NCBI GenBank assembly: GCA_032622095.1
Contig: CP136064.1
Coordinates: 249,955,827-250,019,826, forward strand
DNA length: 64,000 bases
Source of the DNA: Siphonodentalium dalli
Lineage: Eukaryota; Mollusca; Scaphopoda; Gadilida; Siphonodentaliidae
Reading direction: 5' to 3'
The notes under the pieces are model-generated. The model saw nothing but the letters and a program-made list of their open reading frames with translations. It was not told the DNA's origin and ran no database searches. This document shows, in pieces, positions 1 through 12,939 of this stretch; the stretch's first letter is position 1, and every line of letters starts with the position of its first letter. The translations under genes were made by a program, and so were the position numbers.

Positions 1-2071
1 ACGTTTGTAAATGTATTTAAATCGAAAAGTGTATCGTGACAAAACCAGCCCAAAATATCCCATAGCACTCTTGGCAAAAGTTAACAGGAACAATTTCTCT
101 TTATATTGAAACCCGATGATTTATTAAGTCAATCCTGCGAGTCCAAATGCGCCCAAAACATTACGCGTTCGTCTTTCCAAAACCTATGACGCGACGATGT
201 TGTTATGATGCTGCAGTTATGAGCTGTTGCGCGTTCACCGAGAAATAATTCCAACTAGCCACGTGGGCGCCGACCAATCAGAATGCTGGATTTAGTGATA
301 ATCACACTTAGTATGTAAATATATACTAATACTCGAATAGTGTATATCTCGTTACTGTGTTGCGATCTGGTTGGCTGCATACTGCATACTATTATCCGAT
401 ATAATCAAACTGCCCTACCGTCGACGAATAATCGCGCATGGTTTTTATTTTATGGTAACCGAATCACTAAAGCTGCATTATATAGTACATGTTGCATGCA
501 ATATCGGTGTAGCAATATACTTAACAATGTATTTCAATGATGTGTCCGTTCCTAGCTGTCCATCGTCTTTACATTGTTTCTGTCCGTTTAATTTGGCAAG
601 CGGAGGCTAACGGTAACTATCGAGATAACAGTATAACTTCCTTTTCCATTTTTAATCGAAATGAAATTATAAATTTCCTCAAATGTTTTTGTTAACCATG
701 ACTTGAGAAAAATAAATTCATGAGCCGCGAAGCGATGATGTTGGTTATTAAAGACATATTATGGACTTGTTTGAGTGCGTTAAACTGACACATTACAATG
801 TAGTACCCAGTTGCTATGCCAACCTCGTAAATCTAGCATTCTACTAACATCGCCGAAAATTTCATAGAAGTCGACCATATAACTCCATAGAAAACATCGT
901 ATGAACTACGCTCAATTGTAAATATTTACATCTCGATTCGGGACGCAACTATCTGCGATAAACTAACACAAATGATTTCGTCACCGAGAGCCATTGCATT
1001 TAATTATTATACATAAGAGTGGCGGTGTGTGTGGTCCATTTGGATTAATATTAATAAAAATAACAACTTTGAGCAATAATATTCTCTATTTCACTTTCAT
1101 CACCATTCCGGAGTGTTTCACATAACTTTAATAATAACAATGCTATACTGTCCTGACATCGCCAAATGATTCACGTAGATATGTAAACTTAATCTCAGAA
1201 CTGTTTTCAAAATTAGCGCAAATAAAAATGTGAATAATTCACAAATGACATATATAATAAGTAATGCACGTCTTGTCGTTGACTATGTCAAATTAGTGGT
1301 CCTGGAGGAGGAATAATCAATTCACCTGCGGCTCATGGACTATTCCTGATCTCGGGCCACTATTTGGCTTTTGTTCACTGAGAAGTACTTTTTGACTCAC
1401 ACCTGTTTTCAACTTTTCAAAATACGTATTCCACAACATGTTTGTACATATTTCGAAAGCCAATACCCGGCCAAAATCTCCCGGCATTCTTTGGACACGA
1501 ACGCGTTTCAGGTTTGGAATGTTATGGAAACCCACATTTGTACATGTCATGGGAATTTCTTGAATTCGTAATTTATTTGAAATATTATAAAAACAATCGC
1601 GCACCAGAACTCGTATTCAAGATACACTGCAAGTGCAGAAACCAATGTGACATAACTAATTATTTAGTGCCCCTCTAACCAATCGCCATTGTTGGTATAT
1701 TGCGAATGAAAGCATTCCCATCGATACGTGCATTGATGCGAGGACTTACGAAAACTGATACCACATAATGCACTAGAACATTCACGTCAAGTTGACGTTC
1801 CTTATATTAAAGGCGCTTATGTCACATCATCAAAGTGATAAGTATTACTTAGCCGATGCACTCGGTTGAATAATTTATAATTAGAGTTATGTAAAACGTT
1901 CCGCTGATGTTTTCTGAATGGAATATAGCAAATAATCGTGCGAAATTAGTTATTTTCATAAATTTTAGACAAACATCATAGACATTATTATTATTACGTG
2001 CGCTCGCGCAACAGTATGGCGATCAGACAGATTGGTAGCTTGGTAGCTTGGTAGCTTGGTGTCACACTCCA
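1..2071. other. No gene seen
   Basis: AT-rich sequence with only short open stretches (at most 95 codons), none recognised. No inverted-repeat element or tandem array stood out apart from the TTGGTAGC units at the end. Confidence 0.4.
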
Positions 2072-2079
2072 TGACGTCA
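2072..2079. promoter_or_regulatory. Full CRE-like palindrome TGACGTCA
   Basis: It sits in CACTCCATGACGTCACC, which is repeated identically at 34245-34261. It is preceded by a small TTGGTAGC tandem (2032-2060). No gene start is recognised after it; the 142-codon open stretch at 2123-2551 resembles no family. Confidence 0.25.
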
Positions 2080-4054
2080 CCAAAAACGACGTAAAACCTC
2101 GTGTCGTTCTGACATTTTTACTGTGCGGCGTTTTTGCTATGTTTATTTTATGTGTTGTTTTCGTTTATTTGTTTGTCTCCGATATCGCCATTTGTCAGGA
2201 TTCCCTGTTTCTATATTTAAAACTAGCATGCTCGTAGTTGGCCTCGATTTCGATTTTTTCTCCCAGGTCAAAATTCGTCAGAGTTATGACAAAAATAGAT
2301 CGACCTACATTTTCTCCATCAGAAATATACATCAAAGAGTCTATAGACTCCTTCGGGACCTACATAGACTCCTTCATTTGTGTATTTTCACTTATAATTG
2401 GGAAGTTTTATCATTTTTGGTTCGTGCGAAGACCTCTTTTTATCGTGCGGGAAAAGAGAGACATTCGAAATGCGATTTTGTAAATCGACGCAATAGGCTG
2501 AATAGCCTAACCTTCAGCAGAGTTCCGGGTCAAATACGACGAATGACGTAACACAAAACAAAACGCATTTGTTAACACAAACACCGTTTTAAGAGTTTAT
2601 TATTACATAAAATGATCGTTATTGATTAATTATTGATTAATTATTGATATGTATTGTTGCATATTGACTGCTATCAATATTTACAAAAATAGTACTAATT
2701 ATTTCTTATAATTGCTCCTTTGGTCAACTTTGACTATCGGAAAATGAAAATGAAAATATGCCGCTGAAAAAAATGTAATCGATATTAAAGTCTCATCATT
2801 TCGGCAACATGGAATTGGTTTTAATTACTTAAATGATTAATATAGTAATTTGCCTTTTATCTGTGATGAAATGAGAAATGGTAATTGTCTTTTTTTGCTA
2901 ACATTAAATTAAATTAAATAAATTAAGTAAAATACAGTGAAATTATTTTTTAAATTATTGTTTATTAGATTTTTTGCGCACGTTGGCATCTCTCTGAGTG
3001 CATTCTAGTTATTATTATTATTATTATTATTATACACGAATTACACGCAGTGACTATTGTCGGGGATTCATCGCCGTTTGTTTATCACCCAATAATTCGT
3101 CCCGAATAAACTAGTAAACATTTGCATTCGTGATTCGTCCGTAGTTCAAATGCTTTGCTTTCGATCGGTGTTGTTGAAATTTTTGGAAAGATTAGTTAAA
3201 TGCTACATTGTTTTTCATCGGAAATTTTCGCACGATGAACTACTACTGAATTACGAATTAGCAATTGGGTACTACGTCACTAGAATTTGTGTTCTTTCTA
3301 TCTTTTCGTTTGACCATATCCGAAATAATGCCTTATGGTTTCGGGTTTCAGCAAGCCTCACAAATAAATCAAATAGTAATACATTCGATGTCGTTTCTCT
3401 TGTTATCAAAGTGGGAGTTGCCTCTAAGCTTGTGTCCTTGAAATGTACAATTATAGCCATTGTGGCAATCAAATCATTGGTTCGCTGTGAAAAAGGAGAA
3501 TTTTGCGAAACAAATAGCGCTAGTCTTGACGATTGATAGAAATTCTGTTCACAATAAGTTAAGGCATGTTGCCAGCAATGAAGTCAACAACGACATCGTG
3601 ATCAGGAAGGAATATTTGAACGCGAGGTATTCATGTATATGTATATACATGTGTAACATATACGCGTACCTCGTCCACTTCCATATCGCCGTTTCCATCA
3701 TCATAACTTTTGTTTTCAATTACGCTGAGTACAAAATAATCACGGAAAAAAGCACCATATCACATTACTTCGAGAGGCATGATTTTCTCAGAAACAGACT
3801 CGTAGCGAAAGGGTTAGTGAAACGTCCGACATAATTACGACTAATATTAGCTATTCGCAATTCTTATCAGTAGTAGACAATTGTGTGCAATGTGTGCAAT
3901 AGGTATGTTACCACGGTACTCAGTTATCGGTTTTATTCACTGAAATAAACGCATAGTTTGTCATTAAATTATTGCTGTCAAAATAAAATATTCAACAATA
4001 TCGGCTGTAAACCAGGCAAATATGGACATATGTGTCACGGACTGAGCCGAATAA
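2080..4054. other. No recognised gene; contains an (ATT)n microsatellite
   Basis: Open stretches of 124-142 codons on the plus strand (2123-2551, 3150-3536, 3460-3834) overlap in several frames and match nothing I know. About eight ATT units occupy roughly 3009-3033. Confidence 0.4.
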
Positions 4055-4963
4055 GTCACCACACCGTATTACCGATCCGGATTACCACCGGTCACGATGC
4101 GGATCACTACCGGCTGTTTTGACAAAAGAGTGCCACGTGGCATCATTGTAGTTGGATCATTTTCGCCCTATATTCTGTGGAAGGTGTGAATTTTTTCTCC
4201 CTTCGTGTATAGGAGTAACTGGGCTAGCGGAGGACGCCGATAAATCTGATAAGTATACAATATATGTTCACTTATTCTTATATTTGTAACGCATGTTTAC
4301 CATTGTGTTTCATTATTTCGAGCAGTAGCTGATATGGATGGTTCATGTTTTATTTCTTTATGCGGTATTCTCGTGGTACGAACAGATAGACCATTTACTA
4401 AGTCATTCGCCTAATGTAAACGTTTGTATGTTCGATTTGTGGCCATCTGGGACGTTTTGAACATAGATACCCATGAAATGAACGGGTACGGATCTGTACC
4501 GGCAAATAGTGAACGGTGCCGATCCGCATCCTGTTTTTTGGAACCCATGAGTATGGAAATCGATACTACGCGTTTAATTTACATTCAACTTGACAAACCA
4601 TATTGCCATTTTGTACAGTTATGGACATTCTTGTATACGCAACAGAAATAAGAGAAAATTCCATGCATTTGCATCATGTATTGTGCCAATGAAGATAAAT
4701 AATGGGCCACGTGCAACTAGATCCTAGTAACATATGCTACCTCTAAGGTTATCGTAGGCGATTATTTTATATTTTCTTGGCGTGGCCATTTTATAATGTA
4801 TGTAAGAAAGACGGCGGCAACAAACTTTGTGTGGGTTACATTCAGATATATAATATAATTAACGTTTTAGTCGACCTACCGTTACACAAATTGCCACTTT
4901 CAGCCGGTAGTGATCCCGCATCGTGACCGGTGGTAATCCGGATCGGTAATACGGTGTGGTCAC
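4055..4963. mobile_element. Non-autonomous DNA element with about 61-bp terminal inverted repeats
   Basis: The left end (4055-4115) starts GTCACCACACCGTATTACCG and continues through CCGGATTACCACCGGTCACG. The right end (4901-4963) is its reverse complement with only a few differences. The interior of about 790 bp holds no transposase-like frame. No convincing target duplication could be read at the ends, so the superfamily is left open. Confidence 0.75.
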
Positions 4964-5329
4964 TATTTCTAGAACATTGAAGCATCTGGCGGGATTATAA
5001 TATACTTCAGGGGTTTGCGCTGGTTGATATCGTATTTTCTTTGCTATCTGTCTCTTATGGAATCAAACTAGATTTAGTATCGGTGGACATCGAGGTGATG
5101 TCGCGACCTCCTCCAGTTATGATTGCCGCTTTAACGTCGTTTACGTATGCATGTATACCCAATTTGCTAATGTATTTTTGTTCATAATCGCATGATACTC
5201 TCATTCTTGTCCACAGGCGAACCAGGACACCATGTAATCTACGTCGCTGTGATCATTCTAGCCGTGCAACAAATAATCAACATCTGATCTGCATGGAGTA
5301 ACTCATCGTGGAATAGTTCCGTTTTATAA

Positions 5330-5689
5330 GGCCAAAAACAAAACCTATGTTTAGGGTTTCCCTACCTACCCTGGAAAAAGGTGCCTATTTTTTGTTTTGC
5401 TCAGTGGGAAGCTAGGGCATCGAAAGGTATCTTACCCATTTTCAAACCTCTCCTATTAACAAGATTTGAAAGTTTTATTAGTCTAGTGCTCTGACTAAAT
5501 CAAGATTAACAATAATTAGTATTGAACCTTTCAATTAATCTGAACTGTGAAGCTTTCTAGATTGAATTGCCAATGACCTTATGGAATTTAGAATAAAAAA
5601 ATTAAAAAAATTAAAAAAATTCATACCTACCTACCCTAATTATTTTTGACCATATAACCCTAAACACAGGCATTATTTTTGTTTGGGCC
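5330..5689. mobile_element. MITE with TAA target duplication
   Basis: The left end is GGCCAAAAACAAAACCTATG at 5330, and the right end is TGTTTGGGCC, finishing at 5689. Inside, TGTTTAGGGTT and the CCTACCTACCCT blocks also mirror each other. TAA flanks both sides (5327-5329 and 5690-5692). The 3-bp TAA duplication and G-rich ends fit PIF/Harbinger-type MITEs. The interior contains an A-rich (AAAAAATT)n stretch. Confidence 0.65.
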
Positions 5690-5759
5690 TAAGGCTAAAT
5701 GAATTACTGTCATCCGGTATCGACTATTCAAGGGCTTCAACACAAACTCAAGTTGACGA

Positions 5760-6385
5760 TGAGTCCGATCACACCACATTAGAGGTAGTTGGTGCAACAA
5801 AGAAAAAAATTAAACCAAAGCAACCAGGGTTCGCGCCACCACTAGCCAAATTTGCCAATGGCAAAAAGAATTCACATTTGGCAAAAAATATTTTCAATTG
5901 GCAAAAATGTTGGCAAGTCACTTTTGATTCCTCAAAATTTAATAATATTTGTCAACCAATACCACTCAATTCAGGAAACTCTTTCATTTATGGTATTATT
6001 GGTGGTGATTTATAAGATTATGAAAAGTTAACACCTTTATCAAGATGCATTTAATCTGATATCATTAGAATCGACGGGTGGATGGTTTGCTAGTATGTCT
6101 GGTGGTGACGCTAACATAGCTAACCCTCTTTGTTCCGATGTGCCTTTCTCATGAAGAAACCCTTCTACAATTTCATTGTCATGCTGTTGGTTTATTGTTC
6201 TATGATAAACCCAAGTATAGAGGCGAGAATTATTAATAATGAATTGCTTTCCTATCGATATCAAAGGTCGCTCAAGCAGCGATTGTCTAAATAGTCGAAA
6301 TAAAAGACACAATATTGTAGAAACTGATATCATTTGGCAACTTCTAACAGCATTTGGCAAACATTATTTTCATTTGGCAAAAGTA
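5760..6385. other. Gene-free stretch with repeated TTTGGCAAA motifs
   Basis: The sequence CATTTGGCAAA or a close variant occurs again and again (near 5874, 5897, 6332, 6351 and 6371), mixed with TTGCCAATGGC. The open stretch at 5683-6015 has no ATG at its start and matches no family I know. Nothing else is recognised here. Confidence 0.4.
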
Positions 6386-6483
6386 AATTTCGGGTCAGCG
6401 CGGACCATGAAAGCAACATACAATACAACAAACTGTACCTTTCGTGAAGGAACATTATTCAGATTGCTTTTGAGAATCTGTGG

Positions 6484-6841
6484 AATAGAGTGTCCAGTGG
6501 TTAGAGTGTCGGACTTGTAATGGTGTCAACGCTCCGGCATGAGTTCGCGCCCTGTCGGTGGACTATCGTCTCCGCAACAGTGGCTTGGCCGGATAATAGC
6601 CACACGCTGTTTCAAACCTCGCGCCAGGTTGTGACCCTTTGGCAAGGTCGCTTGTACTGTGCTCGCTTCGTCGTACCTAGACGAAAAATAGGTACCTGGT
6701 TGTTGGGTATCCGTAAGCCGCTCTAGTGAAGCGCCTGTAAAATGGCAGCAGGCACAATAAAAAACAGCTGGGGTAATAATGTAAGCGCTTAGAGCTACAC
6801 CAGGGATTAAGCGCTATATAAATGATATACATTATTATTAT
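6484..6841 (+). repeat. tRNA-derived SINE with (ATT)n tail
   Basis: The head reads GTGTCCAGTGGTTAGAGTGT (A-box region) and, about 45 nt on, GAGTTCGCGCCC (B-box, compare GGTTCGANNCC), the internal RNA polymerase III promoter of a tRNA-derived SINE. An unrelated body follows, ending AGCGCTATATAAATGATATA and a short ATT repeat, an ending shared by many invertebrate SINEs that borrow LINE machinery with short-repeat tails. A polyC run follows directly. No target duplication was identified. Confidence 0.75.
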
Positions 6842-7016
6842 TCCCCCCCCCCACATCGGCTAGTCCCTGACTAGGCTAGCCATAAACTCTGGAACGTCAA
6901 TAAAGTTACCTCAAACGAATCTCAAGGTATTACCTACCGGAAATGGATTGTGGGTCGAGTCGATTTTTTCTGCTTATTTGAATATTTTTCGCCAAACAAA
7001 CAAATACAGTAATGCT

Positions 7017-7170
7017 CTAATTAGTCGACCTCTTAACCACAGCATAATTATGGGTAACTCTCGCCGAGAGCTTTCCGATGAATGGCAACAAGCCATATTT
7101 CCGACTAAATCCTGAAAAGTTACCCATAATTCTGCTGTGGTTAAGAGGTCGATTAATTAGAGCATTACTG
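7017..7170. mobile_element. Palindromic MITE, CAGTAATG family, TA target site
   Basis: The ends are CAGTAATGCTCTAATTAGTC and its mirror GATTAATTAGAGCATTACTG, with TA on both sides. CTTAACCACAGCA and GGGTAACT arms are shared with the copies at 15974, 16149, 16320 and 32804. CAGT ends and a TA duplication fit Tc1/mariner-type MITEs. Confidence 0.8.
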
Positions 7171-7682
7171 TATTTGAATATAATACTATGACTTGAAGGT
7201 CATATATCTATTCCTGATAAATTTTATATAGTCTCCGGGTATAATATAATGAATACAAACCGAAGACACCTGTCCGGAACACACTTTTTAAAATTAATAT
7301 TGTTTAGAAAAGAAACTTCTGGCGACCTCACGGCAACGTTCGGAGCTTACCTGCATCATACCAATAAGGGTAACGTTGTCTTGTTAGCACCCCAATCAAG
7401 ACACATTTCATTTTAGCTGTATACCCAAACACTCAGGACTGTATTTATAAGAAAGCTATTTTGTAGTTTGAAATCTTGTTTTATAAAAATTATTTTGTTG
7501 TCATTATGATTCAGAAGAGTTACACAAGATATTTAAATGACAAGTAGTCCAGGGGGTCATGGAGAAATGCCCGATTTATCATCCAATGTCGCTTATATGT
7601 CCACTGATGTCATATCACTACAAATGTATAGGATGGCTCAGGACTATAGGGCCACAATCCATCGTGCGACCTTCAACATTAA

Positions 7683-8075
7683 GGGTACGTTCATACACTG
7701 GCAAGTTTGCACGGCATGGTCTGCATATTGTATTAGAAAACGACATGGTGCCTGAATATGAACGGAAACAAGCACATAATGTACATCTGTACCACAGCTA
7801 ACATCGTGCGAAGTAATATATCTGTAGTTCCACCTGTAGCGATGCTACCGGAATTTGCCTGTGCATAGCATGCAATTATCTCAGGCATTTGAAGGCAAAT
7901 TCCAGTAGCACAGTTACAAGTGGAACTATCTAAATGTTACTTCTCATGGCTTTCGCTTTGGTGAAGATGCACGTTATGTACTTGTTTCCGTTCATATTCT
8001 GGCACCATGTGGTTTTCTATGACGACATGCCCGCAAAAACATACCGTGAAAACTTGCCAGCGTATGAACGTATCC
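7683..8075. mobile_element. Foldback element, arms of about 180 bp
   Basis: The left arm starts GGGTACGTTCATACACTGGC. The right arm ends with the mirror GCCAGCGTATGAACGTATCC. Both arms carry GAATATGAACGGAAACAAG-type and TAGTTCCAC(C/T)TGTA-type blocks in opposite orientation. The flanks are TAA on the left and TCA on the right, possibly a decayed 3-bp duplication. No coding content; the open stretches at 7537-7801 are shadows of this repeat. Confidence 0.75.
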
Positions 8076-8497
8076 TCACTCACGTCGTTTATTGAACTGT
8101 CAATATTGATGTTTGAACAAAGGAAGATTGGGGAATTGTCATTGAGATCTATAGTCTAAGGCGTCGGTCGTGTTGTTGTTACTATATTGTCTGCTTTCAA
8201 CGCAGCTCAACTTATATGTAAATGGTAAAACCAGACGGGGGAGTGTCTTAAGGCCAAATGATCAACCATGTTAAAAATTCGAAGCTTGACGCTTGATGCC
8301 CCATCTATAAACGGAAACAGCATAACCAGGTCTCGTGAAATTATTTGCTCTCATTCACTTCCCGAACTGAGTATCTATACTTAAAACACACCTCCTGACA
8401 TTACAGCTATAGTTCGAGAGTATAAACAAACTAGCAGATATAAAAATGCATACATCGTATATTATGTGACTGATGGATATTCAGACACAATATATAT

Positions 8498-8513
8498 GTG
8501 TGTGTGTGTGTGT
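8498..8513 (+). repeat. Short (TG)n microsatellite
   Basis: About eight TG units follow an ATAT run. Confidence 0.8.
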
Positions 8514-8685
8514 GGTGATAATTATTCAATTATCAACAAGCCGCCCAATGGCCAAAATGCTTCTACGTTGAACGATCATTGAAACTGACCATCAAGTTTG
8601 GTTCGGCTTATAGCTATGTCCTTATTTGTGACGTCGTGCACATGGTCAGGCTTACTCTATTATAAATCCGGACTCGCAAGTTAAG

Positions 8686-9975
8686 AGAGCCATGCCACCC
8701 GAAGTTAGTGTATTGGTGCGAGATCTATTTTATAAAATTTTATTTGTTTCTGCCGTTTTGCGTACTTGATTTAATTTTCAATTGTTATCTGTTAAGGATC
8801 AGCGGGACCTCACTCGACATGACCAGAAACACATGTTTACCGCGAGAATAGGCAACTTGAAATTATTTGCTGCAAAATATGTTGTTTTTTTTTGGAAGCG
8901 AAAATAATATTTGAGATTCACTTACCTTATCATCACTTATTTTCTGAATGGGTAATAATTTTATTTGAAGAATAAGAGTTGAAGAATAATTATTTGAAAA
9001 TTTAGTCCGAGCACATGTTTACATTTACATTATATTTTACAGATGGGTCAACTTGTGTGCAATTATTAGTAATTTGTTTTAGATGGATAGAAACTTTTTT
9101 CCAGTTTGATACCAGTTGAGGTCACCTAAACATTAATGTTAGACGACTACCAGATTGAATTCCAATCACCTCCTGTTGCTCATATATATGAACGTGGCTA
9201 CACGGTTTCCGTTTGGTGTCAAACGCCAAGCTTCGAAATTTTAATTGTGTAGCTCCATGAGAACCAGACCAAATACCAACTGTGAGGAATTTTATATTGC
9301 TCCCTTTACAGTTTTCCAACTGATTGCCATGTTGTTGTTTTTTTTCGTATTTTCTTTTGTTTGTTTGTTTTGTTCCTGTTTCTGATGTGTGTGTGTGTGT
9401 CCTTTTTATATTTGATTTCTCATACACCATCTTGACGTTCTGTTTTCTCGTGCCCAAAGCACGTCATATTATGTTAGTTGTATATAATTTATTTCCATTT
9501 ATCTTCATTGAATTTAGAAAATTGCTAAATAATTTGTCAGTGGTAAACTAAATGTATGAAAATGCGATTACTACCTACGAAGATAGAAGTATCAACTTTG
9601 CCTTCAGAGTAACGGTTTACTTAAGTGTGGAAGTGAATACTTTTTGAGTATATCCGACCTGTTATGTCAAACTGCACTTCATCCTTGAACCAGACCGATA
9701 TCTGGAAAATAAAATTGGTGCCTCTTTGGTTGGATTAGTTCAACTGGTACCTCAAACTTTCCAATTGTTGGAAATGTGTAGCCTAACATGCATTATAATG
9801 GAAACTTTCCAACTGATGGCAATTTCAGTTTAAAAGTTTGATCAAAAGTAAGAACATTGTGGTATAAAAACGGCAAATATCACATTTGATAATGTGAAGC
9901 AATTTGTGTTATATTTACGTAAGGGTCAGAGCAGGCGAATTGTTCTTTACCAGAATAAATCGAGTCGAAGACGAA
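8686..9975 (+). repeat. Tandem duplication, copy 1
   Basis: This copy begins GCCATGCCACCCGAAGTTAG and ends near TTACCAGAATAAATCGAGTC. It is highly similar across its length to 9976-11450, including the AGACGACTA(C/T)CAGATTGAAT block, GTTTCCGTTTGGTGTCAAAC and AGACCGATATCTGG. No protein-coding frame is common to both copies, so this is a duplicated non-coding repeat. Confidence 0.85.
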
Positions 9976-10766
9976 GCCGTGCCACCCGAAGTTAGTGTAT
10001 TATTGCGAGATCTATTTTATCAAATTTTATTTGTTTCTGCCTTTTTGCGTACTTGATTTAAGTTTTCAATTGTTATCTGTTAAGGATCAGCGGACATCAC
10101 TTGACATGACCAGGAACACATGTTTACCGCGAGAATAGTCAACTTGAAATTATTTGCAGCAAAATATGTATTATTTTTTTTGGAAGCGAAAATAATATTT
10201 GAGATTCACTTACCTATCATCACTTATTTTCTGAATGGGTAATAATTTTAGTTGAAGAATAAGAGTTGAAGAATAATTATTTGAAACTTTAGTCCGAGCA
10301 CATGTTTACAGTGAATCAGGAAAAAAGTAAATTGTTTAGGGTAAATTTCTTATTTTTGTTATGCAATTGCCATTTACAATGTTTTTCTGTATATCTTACA
10401 GATGAGTCAACTTGTGTGCAATTATTAGTAATTGTTTTAGATGGATAAAAACTTTTTTCCAGTTTGATACCAGTTGAGGTCACCTAAACATTAATGTTAG
10501 ACGACTATCAGATTGAATTCCAATCACCTCCTGTTGCTCATATATATATATATATATTAACGTGGCTACACGGTTTCCGTTTGGTGTCAAACGCCAAGCT
10601 TCGAAATTTTTAGCTGTGTAGCTCCATGAGAACCAGACCAAATACCAACTGTGAGGAATTTTATATTGCTCCATTTACAGTTTTCCAACTGGTGGCCATG
10701 TTTTTTTTTCGAATATTTTTTGGTCCTGTTTCTGATATGGGTGTGTGTGTGTGTGTGTGAGAGAGG

Positions 10767-10854
<88 letters not shown>

Positions 10855-11450
10855 GAGGGTGAGGGTGTGTGACAGTGTGTGTGTGTCCTTTTTATATTTG
10901 ATTTCTCATGCACCATCTTGACATTCTGTTTTCTCGTGCCCAATGCACGTCATATTATGTTAGTTGTATATAATTTATTTCCATGTATCTTCATTGAATT
11001 TAGAAAATTGTTAAATAATTTGTCAGTGGTAAACTAAATGTATGAAATGGGATTACTACCTTCGAAGATGGAAGTATCAACTTTGCCTTCAGAGTAACGG
11101 TTTACTTAAGTGTGGAAGTTAATACTTTTTGAGTATATCCGACCTGTTATGTCAAACTGCACTTCATCCTTGAACCAGACCGATATCTGGAAAATAAAAT
11201 TTGTACCTCTTTGGTTGGAATAGACCAACTGGTACCTTAAGCTTTCCAATTGTTGGAAATGTGTAGCCTAACATGCATTATAGTGGAAACTGTCCAACTT
11301 ATGGCAATTTCAGTTTAAAAGTTTAATCAAAAGTAAGAACATTGTGGTATAAAAACAGCAACTTTCACATTTGATAATGTGAAGCAATTTGTGTTATTTA
11401 TACGTAAGTGTTAGAGCACGCGAATTGTTCATTACCAGAATCAATTAAGT
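9976..11450 (+). repeat. Tandem duplication, copy 2, with microsatellite expansion
   Basis: This is the second copy of 8686-9975. It differs mainly by an extra segment of about 60 bp near 10315-10400, an (AT)n near 10540 and a much longer (TG)n at 10737-10880. Its last part runs into a palindrome (11413-11492) made from an inverted piece of its own end. Confidence 0.85.
10737..10880 (+). repeat. Long (TG)n microsatellite with GAGAGG and GAGGGAGG interruptions
   Basis: Alternating TG over about 140 bp, a purine-pyrimidine repeat of the kind that can adopt Z-DNA. The open frames across it (Val-Cys or Thr-His runs) are artefacts. Confidence 0.95.
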
Positions 11451-11492
11451 CGAAGACGAGATTTATTCTGGTAAAGAACTATTCACGTGCTC
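11413..11492. repeat. Imperfect palindrome at the end of the tandem duplication
   Basis: GAGCACGCGAATTGTTC and TTACCAGAAT on the left are mirrored by ATTCTGGTAA and GAACTATTCACGTGCTC on the right, around a loop of about 16 nt. Confidence 0.75.
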
Positions 11493-12137
11493 TGACCGAC
11501 TTAGAGCATAATTGATCCCACATAATGCAATCAACTGGAAATGTGCCTTTGAACGTATTATGATCACGACGCACAATCCGTGCTCTGGCTGCGATTGGAC
11601 ACAATAGCCAGTTAGCCACGCCCAAAGACGTGATTAACATGAACTGATCGCCGTTGAATGTGAATAGATATGTCCGAAACAACACGGACTGGTCCCACTC
11701 TGAAGCTCCCGTGCGATTTGTCTGTTATGAGTTACGTGCGCATAACAATGGGATAATTACTGACTGAACTATTCCTTCGCCAGCCTTGGGAATTGGTGTG
11801 CTATACCAAAAATCAGGGAACGATTGCAACAACGGGACTGTGCTCTAAATAGTTTTAGAGTTGGGCATTGTCCACAGATGAGGGCAACACCCCCCGTAAT
11901 TCCATGTCGGCACATATCTAGTTCCACTTCCATGTGGAATATGACAATTGTATTCTGTTTGTTGAGATCCTTTTTTTTTTCTCACAAAATTTGAATTTGT
12001 ATTTCCCAAATAAACATAACATAAAACGCAAGTAGGTTTCAAATATAAACGAAACATACATAATAACATATTACAATAGACAAAGAAATCGGATAGTTTT
12101 ATTGAAAAGAAATAGTTGCAATTATCGTATATAGTGT

Positions 12138-12332
12138 TATCTGACGGCTTATATTTACGGGATAACGGTGTGGTATTTTGTGATTTAGGGAAGGCACATA
12201 CAAGGCGAATATACTGTGGCAAATTTATTTAATGGGCGACGGCGAAGACGGGGCCCATAAACGATTATTTGCACAGTATATTAACCTATAACACCACACC
12301 GTTATACCCTAAATATAAACCGTCAGATAACA
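12138..12332. mobile_element. Palindromic element, diverged copy
   Basis: The arms start TATCTGACGGCTTATATTTA and continue GGGATAACGGTGTGGTATTT. The mirror ends CGTTATACCCTAAATATAAA and CCGTCAGATA. It shares the GATAACxGTGTGG, GGCGAATATACTGTGGCAAA and GGGCGACGGCG blocks with the near-perfect copy at 34889-35056. Confidence 0.75.
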
Positions 12333-12359
12333 TAACACGTTAATTCGACTCACACATGC

Positions 12360-12660
12360 CTTGTAATTATCAACGAAATATGAAACCATAGAAAACGCTC
12401 AGCCAATTCACGATTTTTTGTTTTAAATTTAATGCGTTGGATAAAATATAGTCCCCCAATTAACATCGCTCTTATCGTTAAAATGCTGATAAGGATCAAA
12501 ATTGCCACCACGAATAGAGATAAATATGCACAACAATTAGTTTATGCGTGTATCTGAAGTCTGTTTCAGATGTTTAACAAATTATGGTTTTTATTTGACC
12601 GCGAAAATGGACAAATGTTTACTCATTGAGATGTAGTTCACGACGTATCTGTCACGGCCG
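12360..12660 (-). repeat. Dispersed repeat, inverted relative to 34500-34870
   Basis: Blocks such as CTCAGCCAATTCACGA, TTTAAATTTAATGCG, AAAATATAGTCC and TGCACAACAATTAGTTT occur here in the opposite orientation to 34500-34870. In both places the block lies next to a copy of the same palindromic element, so palindrome and flank probably moved as one unit. Confidence 0.65.
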
Positions 12661-12939
12661 TTTTCATGTCAAGCAATTGTGTCAACTGATAAAATACCTT
12701 TAGGTTACACTGGTGTAAATATTGTCCATATGCTTCAATGCTAACGTTTGGTGATCTGCATCAGAGGCCAAAATGGAAACTTTCAAACTGCCTTCAGATT
12801 ATGTAAGCTTGACATCTGTGGAAACTTTCCCAATAAAAAAACAAACACCAACTAGCAGGGAATCCACTTCAAATGTTCGTGTTTTCATAACTAGTATCTG
12901 TTCCGCACTAAAAAATATTGTAATTTTTTAATCATGACA

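Noticed and set aside
2123-2551. 142-codon frame after the CRE-like site
   Set aside because: It overlaps another frame and has no recognisable protein features; the nearby CRE alone is not enough.
5683-6015. 110-codon frame with a plausible hydrophilic stretch (TLEVVGATKKKIKPKQPG)
   Set aside because: It does not begin with ATG, it starts inside the end of a MITE, and it matches no family I know. It could be a fossil exon but cannot be supported.
10587-10943. 118-codon and 73-codon frames of Thr-His and Val-Cys runs
   Set aside because: Translation of the (TG)n microsatellite.
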